From the NCBI RefSeq assembly GCF_014191055.1, contig NZ_JACHWB010000002.1, forward strand, positions 434,001 through 498,000: DNA of 64,000 nt, written 5' to 3'. The DNA is from Microvirga lupini. Lineage in GTDB: Bacteria; Pseudomonadota; Alphaproteobacteria; Rhizobiales; Beijerinckiaceae. Of the stretch, positions 33,879 to 41,363 are shown piece by piece (the first letter of the stretch is position 1; every line of letters begins with the position of its first letter). A program made the position numbers and the translations under genes. A model generated the notes under the pieces. The model did no database searches, was not told the origin of the DNA, and worked only from the letters and a program-made list of their open reading frames with translations.

Positions 33879-35213
33879 TCATCTCGCCAACGTCTCCTCG
33901 AACCGCACCACCTCGCCCTGCGAAGGCGTCTCAAGCGCGCCGTCCCACATCACCACATAGCCGCGCACCACGGTGCCTACGGGCCAGCCCGTGACCTTCT
34001 TGCCGTCGTAGGGCGTCCACTGCGATTTGGATGCAATCCAGTCGTTGGTGATCGTCTCGGTGCGCTTCAAATCGACCACAGTGAAATCCGCATCGTACCC
34101 GACGGCGATGCGACCCTTGCCGGCGATGCCGAACAGGCGCTTGGGGCCGGCGCTCGTCATGTCGACGAAGCGCTCGAGCGTGAGGCGGCTCGCATTCACG
34201 TGGTCGAGCATGATCGGCACCAGCGTCTGCACGCCGGTCATGCCGGAGGGCGTGTTGGGATAGGTCTTGTCCTTCTCCTCGCGCGTATGCGGCGCATGGT
34301 CGGAGCCGAGGATGTCGGCGACGCCCTCGTCCAGTCCCTGCCACAGCGCGGCGCGGTGGAGTTCGTCGCGCACGGGCGGATTCATCTGGATATAGGTGCC
34401 GAGGCGCTCGTAATCCTCCGGCCCCACCAGCGTCAGGTGATGCGGCGTGACCTCCACCGACACGAGATCCTTGTGCTCCTTGAGGAGCGCCATCTCTTCC
34501 GCCGTGGTGATGTGGAGCACGTGGATGCGCGCGCCGGTCTCGCGCGAAATGCGCACGAGGCGCTGCGTGCAGGCGAGAGCCACTTCGGCCGAGCGCCACA
34601 CGGGATGCGAGCGCGGGTCCCCCTCGACGCGCAGATTCTTGCGTTCTCGCAGCATCGCCTCGTCCTCGGAATGGAAGGCGGCGCGGCGACGCGTGCGGCG
34701 CAGGATATTGGCGATGCCCGCGTCATCCTCGACGAGGAGCGAGCCGGTGGACGAGCCCATGAACACCTTGATGCCGGCGGCGCCCGGCAGGCGCTCCAAC
34801 TCCGGCACATCGGCCGCGTTCTCGTGCGTGCCGCCGACCCAGAAGGCGAAGTCGCAATGCATGCGGTGATGGCCGCGCCGCACCTTGTCCGCGAGAGCGT
34901 CCCGCGTCGTGGTCTGCGGATCGGTGTTGGGCATCTCGAACACCGCCGTGACGCCGCCCATCACGGCCGCGCAGGAGCCCGATTCGAGATCTTCCTTGTG
35001 GTCGAGGCCCGGCTCGCGGAAATGCACCTGGGTGTCGATCACGCCCGGCAGGATGTGCAGGCCCCGGCACTCGATCTCCCGCGCGGCGGAGGCTTGCGAC
35101 AGGTCGCCGATGGCCGCGATCTTTCCGCCGCGCACGCCGATGTCGCGTTCCACGCGTCCGTCGTGGTTCACCACGATGCCGCCTTTGAGGATCAGGTCGA
35201 AGGTCTGGGGCAT
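33879..35213 (-). CDS. Dihydroorotase (amidohydrolase family)
   Basis: 444 residues. Metal and catalytic residues: TQVHFREPG (His64; the first His of the usual HxH is Gln62), carboxylated Lys149 in GIKVFMG, His181, His234 in HVLHI, and Asp305 in GSDHAPH. Length and motifs fit the DHOase/allantoinase superfamily and specifically the dihydroorotase subgroup seen in alphaproteobacteria. It would close carbamoyl-aspartate to dihydroorotate in pyrimidine synthesis, but the Gln substitution leaves catalytic competence unproven. Divergent from the YgfZ gene. Confidence 0.82.
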   Translation of the reverse strand: MPQTFDLILKGGIVVNHDGRVERDIGVRGGKIAAIGDLSQASAAREIECRGLHILPGVIDTQVHFREPGLDHKEDLESGSCAAVMGGVTAVFEMPNTDPQTTTRDALADKVRRGHHRMHCDFAFWVGGTHENAADVPELERLPGAAGIKVFMGSSTGSLLVEDDAGIANILRRTRRRAAFHSEDEAMLRERKNLRVEGDPRSHPVWRSAEVALACTQRLVRISRETGARIHVLHITTAEEMALLKEHKDLVSVEVTPHHLTLVGPEDYERLGTYIQMNPPVRDELHRAALWQGLDEGVADILGSDHAPHTREEKDKTYPNTPSGMTGVQTLVPIMLDHVNASRLTLERFVDMTSAGPKRLFGIAGKGRIAVGYDADFTVVDLKRTETITNDWIASKSQWTPYDGKKVTGWPVGTVVRGYVVMWDGALETPSQGEVVRFEETLAR

Positions 35214-35289
35214 GGCAATCTCATCCCTTGAGGCCGCTGCGGAAGGGGCATATGTCAAAGCTCGATCAGGAACAACTGGAGCGGGGCAC

Positions 35290-36168
35290 ATGCCGTCAGT
35301 CCATCTGGCCGACCGGGGCGTGGTAAGGGTTTCGGGCGAGGACGCCAAGACTTTTCTCGACAACCTCATCACCTGCGACCTGGACCGGGTCTCGCCCGAG
35401 GCCGCGCGCTTCGGCGCCCTGCTGACGCCGCAGGGCAAGATCCTGTTCGACTTCCTGGTTTTCCAGGCGCCGGAGGAGATCGGCGGCGCCTATTATCTCG
35501 ACGTGCTCAAGGTCTACGCACCCGACCTCGCCAAGCGCCTCGGCTTTTACAAGCTGCGGGCGAAGGTGGCGGTCGAGGACCTGTCCGATTCGCTCTCCGT
35601 CATCGCCGGCTGGGATGCGCCACGGCCCGATGACGAGGCGGGGCTCGTCGTTGAGGATCCGCGGGTGCCTGCTTTGGGCTGGCGCGGCATCGTCGCGGCG
35701 CAGGACGTGGCGGAATTCGCCAACGACCCGGCCGAGACCTATCACGCGCACCGCATTGCGCTCGGCGTGCCGGAGGGCGGGCGCGATTTCCTGTTCGGGG
35801 ACGCCTTCCCGCACGAGGCCCTGATGGATCAGCTCCAGGGGGTCGACTTCGATAAGGGCTGCTACGTCGGCCAGGAGGTGGTCTCCCGCATGCAGCATCG
35901 CGGCACGGCCCGCACCCGCATCGTGCCGGCCGTTTACGAGGGCGGTTTTGCGGCCGAGACGGGCGTCGAGGTGACGGCGGGCGACAAGGCGCTCGGCAAG
36001 ACCGGCACAGGCGCCGAGGGGCGTGGGCTCGTGATGATCCGCCTCGACCGCACGGAAGATGCCCTCAAAGCCGGGGAGACGATCCGGGCCGGCGGCATTC
36101 CGGTGCAGCTTGAAAAGCCCTTCTGGATCAGGTTTGCGTTCCCCGGCGAGCAAGGCCCTGCGTCCTGA
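35290..36168 (+). CDS. ygfZ: YgfZ/GcvT folate-binding protein (iron-sulfur protein maintenance)
   Basis: 292 residues, ATG at 35290. The family signature KGCYVGQEVVSRMQHRG near residue 195 is intact, including the Cys needed for function, and the N-terminal DNLITCDLDRVSP is typical. YgfZ uses tetrahydrofolate to help repair or assemble certain Fe-S enzymes such as MiaB. It is divergent from dihydroorotase with 76 bases between starts. Confidence 0.9.
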   Translation: MPSVHLADRGVVRVSGEDAKTFLDNLITCDLDRVSPEAARFGALLTPQGKILFDFLVFQAPEEIGGAYYLDVLKVYAPDLAKRLGFYKLRAKVAVEDLSDSLSVIAGWDAPRPDDEAGLVVEDPRVPALGWRGIVAAQDVAEFANDPAETYHAHRIALGVPEGGRDFLFGDAFPHEALMDQLQGVDFDKGCYVGQEVVSRMQHRGTARTRIVPAVYEGGFAAETGVEVTAGDKALGKTGTGAEGRGLVMIRLDRTEDALKAGETIRAGGIPVQLEKPFWIRFAFPGEQGPAS

Positions 36169-36193
36169 ACCGGCAAAAAGCCAAGCTTGCGGC

Positions 36194-36218
36194 GGAACGA
36201 AATCCTCACGGAAACGTT
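36194..36218 (+). promoter_or_regulatory. Sigma-EcfG (general stress) promoter of the hybrid kinase
   Basis: Exact GGAAC-N16-CGTT, the consensus for alphaproteobacterial general stress sigma factor EcfG. It lies 64 bases upstream of the ATG at 36282, giving a leader of about 55 bases. Confidence 0.75.
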
Positions 36219-36281
36219 ACGACTAATCGACCTGGGAACGGCCTGACCCAAGAGCCGGCCTGGGTGTGCTGGGGAAACTTG

Positions 36282-38222
36282 ATGAATGTATTGCAAAGTG
36301 TCGGGCCGGCGCCACACGAAGGGCGCTTTCAGCTTCTCGTCGATGCGGTCACCGACTATGCGATCTACATGCTCGACCCCACGGGCATCGTCTCCAGCTG
36401 GAATGCAGGCGCGCAGCGCTTCAAGGGATATACGCAGGACGAAATTCTCGGCGAACATTTTTCGCGATTTTACACGGACGAGGACAAGGCCACGGAGCTG
36501 CCCCGGCGGGCACTGGAGACGGCGGCCCGCGAGGGCAAGTTCGAGGCCGAGGGCTGGCGCCTGCGCAAGGATGGCACGCGCTTCTGGGCTCATGTGGTCA
36601 TCGACCCGATCCGCGACTCCCGCGGCGACCTGATCGGCTTTGCCAAGATTACCCGCGACCTGACCGAGCGGAAACGGGCGCAGGAAGCCCTGAAGGAGAG
36701 CGAGGAGCGCTTCCGCCTGCTGGTTCATGGCGTTACCGATTATGCGATCTACATGCTCGACCGGCAGGGCCATGTAACCAACTGGAATGCAGGCGCCGAG
36801 CGCATCAAGGGCTATTCCCAGGACGAGATCGTCGGCAAACATTTCTCAGAGTTCTACACCCCTGAGGACAAGGCCACGGAGCTTCCCCGGCGCGCGCTGG
36901 AGACGGCGGCCCGCGAGGGCAAGTTCGAGGCCGAGGGCTGGCGCCTGCGCAAGGATGGCACGCGCTTCTGGGCGAGCGTGGTCATCGATTCCATTCGCAA
37001 CGACCTCGGCGAGATCATCGGCTTTGCCAAGATCACCCGCGACATCACCGAGCGCCGGCAGGCCCAGGAAGCCCTGGCCCAGGCGCAGGCCGCCCTCTTC
37101 CAGGCGCAGAAGATGGAGGCCGTGGGGCAGCTCACGGGCGGCGTCGCGCATGACTTCAACAACCTGCTGACGATCATCGTCAACAGCCTGGATCTTCTCA
37201 CCCGCAACACCCGCGATGCCCGCGACATGCGGCTGATCGAGAGCGCCCAGCGCGCCGCCGAACGGGGCGCGAAGCTGACGCAGCAATTGCTGGCCTTTTC
37301 CCGCCGTCAGCCGCTTCAGCCGGCCCTGCACAATCCGAACACCCTGATCGGGGGCTTCGAGGCCATCCTGCGCCGGGCCTGCGGTGAACTGGTCAAGCTG
37401 CAGCTGGCGCTCGCCCCACGGGTTCGGTCGATCTCGGTGGACGGGCCGCAATTCGAGGCGGCCCTCCTCAACCTCATCGTCAATGCCCGCGATGCCATGC
37501 CGGAGGGCGGATCGCTGAGGATCACGACCGGCAACGTGACCTTGGGCGAGAACGGGCAGACCATCGCTGAGCTGAAGCCCGGCCCCTATGTCTCTGTGAC
37601 GGTGGCAGATACGGGCTCAGGCATGGCGCCCGAGATTCTCGACCGCGTCTTCGAGCCCTTCTTCACCACCAAGGAGATCGGCAAGGGAACGGGCTTAGGC
37701 TTAAGCCAAGTCTATGGCTTCGTGACGCAGTCGGGCGGTCACATCAAGGTCGACAGCACCCCGGGACAGGGCACCACAATCACCATGCTGCTGCCAGCCC
37801 AGGATAACGGAGAAGAGGCCGTGGAAGACGAGGATGGGACGGAGCGTCCGATCCAGGACAGCGCCGGCACCGTGCTGATCGTCGAGGACGAGCCCGCCGT
37901 GCTGGAAGTGGCGAGCGACATCTTCGACAGTCTCGGTTACGACGTGCTGACCGCCACCGATGCCAGGGAAGCGATTGCGGTTCTGGGAAGCGATGCCGCG
38001 ATCGACGTGATGTTCAGCGACGTGATCATGCCCAACGGCATGAACGGCGTCGAACTCTCCCGCAAGGCGCACGAGATGCGCCCTCACCTCAAGATCCTGC
38101 TGGCCTCGGGCTATCCCATGTCGGCCCTGCCGACCGAGGGCCTCGGCGTGGGTGTCTCCTTCATCAGCAAGCCCTATCGCTGGACGGAGCTTGCCGACAA
38201 GCTGCGGGCGCTCCGCTCCTGA
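36282..38222 (+). CDS. Hybrid sensor histidine kinase: PAS-PAS-HisKA-HATPase-REC
   Basis: 646 residues, cytoplasmic (no membrane helix). Two PAS domains (about 15-135 and 143-263) share long identical stretches including [20 protein letters not shown]. The H-box is [17 protein letters not shown] (His290), the ATPase has [16 protein letters not shown] and [12 protein letters not shown], and the C-terminal receiver carries Asp580 in [12 protein letters not shown] pairs of this type sense light, oxygen or redox through bound cofactors; none can be seen directly. The stress-type promoter upstream suggests induction by the general stress response. Confidence 0.92.
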   Translation: MNVLQSVGPAPHEGRFQLLVDAVTDYAIYMLDPTGIVSSWNAGAQRFKGYTQDEILGEHFSRFYTDEDKATELPRRALETAAREGKFEAEGWRLRKDGTRFWAHVVIDPIRDSRGDLIGFAKITRDLTERKRAQEALKESEERFRLLVHGVTDYAIYMLDRQGHVTNWNAGAERIKGYSQDEIVGKHFSEFYTPEDKATELPRRALETAAREGKFEAEGWRLRKDGTRFWASVVIDSIRNDLGEIIGFAKITRDITERRQAQEALAQAQAALFQAQKMEAVGQLTGGVAHDFNNLLTIIVNSLDLLTRNTRDARDMRLIESAQRAAERGAKLTQQLLAFSRRQPLQPALHNPNTLIGGFEAILRRACGELVKLQLALAPRVRSISVDGPQFEAALLNLIVNARDAMPEGGSLRITTGNVTLGENGQTIAELKPGPYVSVTVADTGSGMAPEILDRVFEPFFTTKEIGKGTGLGLSQVYGFVTQSGGHIKVDSTPGQGTTITMLLPAQDNGEEAVEDEDGTERPIQDSAGTVLIVEDEPAVLEVASDIFDSLGYDVLTATDAREAIAVLGSDAAIDVMFSDVIMPNGMNGVELSRKAHEMRPHLKILLASGYPMSALPTEGLGVGVSFISKPYRWTELADKLRALRS

Positions 38223-38325
38223 GCGTGATGGCCATCGCCCTACGTGATGGACGGCATCGGCAATTTTGATTGGTGCGCCTTAAGGCTTCCCGCTAGCATC
38301 CCGGCAGAATCGACCCGGGAATGCC

Positions 38326-38982
38326 ATGTATCAGCCACCCCACTTTCGCGAGGACAATCTTGAGGTTCAGCATGCCCTGATCAGGGCCCATCCGCTTGGG
38401 CTTCTGGTGACCCTGGGCGGCGCGGGGCTCGTGGCCAATCCCATTCCCTTCGTGCTCGACGCCTCCGCCTCGCCGCTCGGAACCCTCAAGGCCCATCTGT
38501 CGCGGGCGAACGGCCAATGGCAGGATTTCAAGCCCGACCTGGAGGCCCTCGTCGTCTTCCAGGGACCGGAGACCTACATCACCCCGTCCTGGTATGCGGC
38601 CAAGCGCGAGCACGGCAAGGTCGTGCCGACCTGGAACTACGCCATCGTGCAGGCCCATGGCCGCATGCGCGTCATCGACGATCCGGATTGGCTTCTCCGG
38701 CAGATCACGGCCATGACGGACGTGCAGGAAGCTGCCCGGCCCGAGCCCTGGAATGTGGGCGACGCGCCAGCTCCCTTCGTGGCGGCGCAGCTCAAGGGAA
38801 TCGTCGGCATCGAGATCGAGATCACCCGGATCGAGGGCAAGTGGAAGGTGAGCCAGAACCGGTCGGAAGCCGACCGTCTGGGTGTGGCCGAGGGCCTGCG
38901 GCTCGCGCAGGACGATGCCTCGCGGCACATGGCGGATCTGGTCGATGCGCGGGGAGCCTTGCCAGGTGGCCGACAATCTTGA
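38326..38982 (+). CDS. FMN-binding negative transcriptional regulator (PaiB family)
   Basis: 218 residues with the flavin-reductase-like split barrel of PaiB: MYQPPHFREDNLEVQHALIR at the start, GLLVTLGG, and QNRSEADRLGVAEGL at the end. Founding members repress sporulation and protease genes in Bacillus; in proteobacteria the role is unclear. The following acetyltransferase gene overlaps it by 17 bases, so the two are co-expressed. Confidence 0.9.
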   Translation: MYQPPHFREDNLEVQHALIRAHPLGLLVTLGGAGLVANPIPFVLDASASPLGTLKAHLSRANGQWQDFKPDLEALVVFQGPETYITPSWYAAKREHGKVVPTWNYAIVQAHGRMRVIDDPDWLLRQITAMTDVQEAARPEPWNVGDAPAPFVAAQLKGIVGIEIEITRIEGKWKVSQNRSEADRLGVAEGLRLAQDDASRHMADLVDARGALPGGRQS

Positions 38983-39436
38983 ACCGCGCGTCGAGCCCTG
39001 CATCCTGCAGACGCTCGAGGAATGGGTGGCCCTGCGGCATGCACTCTGGCCCGAGGGGCCAAAGGAAGAGCATCGCTCCGAGGCACAGGCCATGCTCTGG
39101 GAGCAGAAGGAAGCCATCGCGCTTCTCGTCCGCCTCCCGGACGGCACGCCGGCGGGCTTTGCGGAAGCGGCTTTGCGCCACGACTACGTGAATGGCTGCG
39201 CCACCTCTCCGGTGGCCTTTCTCGAAGGCATCTACGTGCAGCCGGAGCATCGCGGCAAGGGCCTCGCCCGGCTGCTTTGCCGGGCGGTCGAGCGCTGGGC
39301 GAGACACCTCGGCTGCAGCGAATTCGCCTCCGACGTTCTCATCGACAACACCGCGTCACAGAGCATGCACAAGGCCCTGGGCTTCGAGGAGACGGAGCGG
39401 GTGGTGTATTTCCGGAAGCCGCTGTCGTCATCCTGA
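38966..39436 (+). CDS. GNAT acetyltransferase, AAC(6')-like
   Basis: 156 residues from GTG 38966 (GGGGAG at 9 bases). The fold and motifs match aminoglycoside 6'-N-acetyltransferases: WVALRHALWPEG at the N-terminus, FLEGIYVQPEHRGKGLARLL (acetyl-CoA loop) and ASDVLIDNTASQSMHKALGF near the end. Chromosomal AAC(6') relatives may confer aminoglycoside resistance, but many act on other amines. It overlaps the PaiB gene and precedes tag by 57 bases. Confidence 0.85.
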   Translation: MADNLEPRVEPCILQTLEEWVALRHALWPEGPKEEHRSEAQAMLWEQKEAIALLVRLPDGTPAGFAEAALRHDYVNGCATSPVAFLEGIYVQPEHRGKGLARLLCRAVERWARHLGCSEFASDVLIDNTASQSMHKALGFEETERVVYFRKPLSSS

Positions 39437-39493
39437 CAGGTTTGGTCAGGTGTGGATCTTCCCGTTTCCCTGCACTCCCGCTACACAGGCTGC

Positions 39494-40102
39494 ATGAGCG
39501 ACGGACTGATCCTGCATCCCGACAACAAGACCCGCTGCTGGTGGCCCGGCACTGATCCCTTCTATGTCGAGTACCACGACACCGAATGGGGCGTGCCTGA
39601 GTTCGAAGACCGGGCGCTCTTCGAGAAGCTCATTCTCGATGGATTCCAGGCAGGCCTGTCCTGGATCACGATCCTGCGCAAGCGCGAGAATTTCCGCCGC
39701 GCCTTTGCGGGCTTCGACCCGGCCGTGATCGCCCGGTTCGATCAGGCGCAGGTGGAGGCGCTGATGCTCGATACGGGCATCGTGCGCAACCGCGCCAAGA
39801 TCGAGGCAACCGTTGCCGGCGCCCGCGCGTGGCTCGACATCCAGGAGCGCGGCGGCTTTTCGAAATTTCTCTGGGATTTCGTCGACGGACGGCCGGTTCA
39901 GCCGAAGCTCAAAACCCGCAAGGACGTGCCCACCGAAACCGAGGTCTCGCGCAAGATCTCGAAGGCGCTGAAGAAGGAAGGCTTCAACTTCGTCGGTCCC
40001 ACCATCGTTTATGCGTTCATGCAGGCGGTGGGCATGACGAACGATCACCTCACCGGCTGCTACCGCCATGCGGAATGTGCGGCGCTGGCCAAGGATCTCT
40101 GA
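39494..40102 (+). CDS. tag: DNA-3-methyladenine glycosylase I
   Basis: 202 residues from ATG 39494. Zinc-snap residues are visible: Cys15 (TRCWWPG), His28 (EYHDTEWGVP), and the C-terminal His and Cys in CYRHAEC. The catalytic glutamate lies in the EDRALFEKLILDGFQAGLSW segment. It excises 3-methyladenine in base excision repair. Its stop overlaps the next start by one base. Confidence 0.94.
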   Translation: MSDGLILHPDNKTRCWWPGTDPFYVEYHDTEWGVPEFEDRALFEKLILDGFQAGLSWITILRKRENFRRAFAGFDPAVIARFDQAQVEALMLDTGIVRNRAKIEATVAGARAWLDIQERGGFSKFLWDFVDGRPVQPKLKTRKDVPTETEVSRKISKALKKEGFNFVGPTIVYAFMQAVGMTNDHLTGCYRHAECAALAKDL

Positions 40103-40695
40103 TGGCCAAGGAACCGCGCGTCTGGCAGCGGATGCTCTCCGGCCGCCGCCTCAACCTGCTCGATCCGTCACCGCTCGATGTGGAGCTCGACGACATCGCC
40201 CACGGGCTCGCCCGCGTCGCACGATGGAACGGGCAGACGGTGGGCGGGCACATTTTCTCCGTCGCGCAGCATTCGCTGCTCGTCGAGGCCATTGCGAGCC
40301 ACATCGATCCGGACATGTCACGCGAGTGGCGGCTTGCGGTGCTGCTGCACGATGCGCCGGAATACGTGATCGGGGACATCATCTCGCCCTTCAAGGCAGT
40401 GATCGGCGACGCGTACAAGACCATCGAGGCGGGCCTGCTCGGGGCGATCCATCTTCATTTCGGACTGCCCGCCCAGCCGGCTGCCGTTCTCAAGCGCTTC
40501 ATCAAGCAGGCTGATCGACAGGCCGCCTTCCTGGAGGCGACGCATCTCGCAGGATTCGGCCGCGAGGAGGCGATCAAGATCTTCGGCCGGCCCGAGCCCC
40601 TGCCCCGCACGGTTCTGACGCTTCTTGAGCCCTGGCCGGTGGCGGCCGCCGAAGAGCGCTATCATGAGAAGGTCACGGCGGCGCTGGCGAAGTGA
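40102..40695 (+). CDS. HD-domain hydrolase (YfbR-like nucleotidase)
   Basis: 197 residues; ATG overlaps the tag stop (TGATG). HD-type metal motif: FSVAQHSLLVE (His), then LLHDAPEYVIGDI (HD) and a late Asp in IKQADRQAAFLE. YfbR-like proteins dephosphorylate deoxynucleoside monophosphates, which would fit its pairing with a DNA repair glycosylase. Length and motif spacing are normal. Confidence 0.87.
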   Translation: MAKEPRVWQRMLSGRRLNLLDPSPLDVELDDIAHGLARVARWNGQTVGGHIFSVAQHSLLVEAIASHIDPDMSREWRLAVLLHDAPEYVIGDIISPFKAVIGDAYKTIEAGLLGAIHLHFGLPAQPAAVLKRFIKQADRQAAFLEATHLAGFGREEAIKIFGRPEPLPRTVLTLLEPWPVAAAEERYHEKVTAALAK

Positions 40696-40804
40696 TCCTC
40701 GCCCCTCGAACTCTCTGCCCTCATCGTGAGGAGGCCAGGGTTAGTATCAACGGCAATAGCAAACCGAATCGTGTAAGGCTTCCCGCCCGTCCGGAACCAG
40801 ATCC

Positions 40805-41314
40805 ATGCCGACCCTCCACGTCTGCCCCCTCTCCCGCCTGCACGACACCGTGGCGGAAACCCGCGCCAGCCACGTGGTGAGCCTCATGGGAGTCACCGCC
40901 GAGGTGCCACGCGTCGTGGCCGAGCATCATCTCTTCATCGGCGTCAGCGACATCGTGGAGCCGCTCGAAGGCCATGTGCTCGCGGGCGCCGAGCACATGG
41001 AGAAACTGCTCGCCTTCGTCCGGGCCTGGGGACGGGAAAGCCCCCTCGTGCTCCATTGCTGGGCCGGGATCAGCCGCTCGACGGCCGCGGCCTATATCGC
41101 GGCCTGCGCCCTGGCACCGGAGCGGGACGAGGCATCCATCGCGGCGGCCCTGCGCGAAGCCTCCCCCAGCGCAACCCCGAACGCGCGGTTCGTTGCGCTC
41201 GCCGACGACATTCTCGGCCGGCGCGGCAGGATGGTGGATGCGATCCGGAGCATCGGGCGCGGGGCCGAGGCTATGGAGGGCACGCCCTTCATGTTACAGC
41301 TTGGCGGCAGCTAG
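40805..41314 (+). CDS. Tyrosine phosphatase family protein
   Basis: 169 residues. The CX5R signature LHCWAGISRS (Cys85-Arg91) and the general-acid region give a dual-specificity/PTP-like fold, without signal peptide. Known Rhizobiales homologues are annotated as protein tyrosine phosphatases of unknown target. It stands 50 bases before a large membrane protein gene and is probably co-transcribed with it. A worn fragment of the palindromic repeat lies at about 40718. Confidence 0.85.
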   Translation: MPTLHVCPLSRLHDTVAETRASHVVSLMGVTAEVPRVVAEHHLFIGVSDIVEPLEGHVLAGAEHMEKLLAFVRAWGRESPLVLHCWAGISRSTAAAYIAACALAPERDEASIAAALREASPSATPNARFVALADDILGRRGRMVDAIRSIGRGAEAMEGTPFMLQLGGS

Positions 41315-41363
41315 CCGATTCCGGGTCGGACGGTCAGCCCGACACAGAAGCCGAGATCGCCCC

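Noticed and set aside
33879..35213. Allantoinase instead of dihydroorotase
   Set aside because: Similar superfamily, but the REPG motif context and the absence of purine-catabolism neighbours favour dihydroorotase; not certain.
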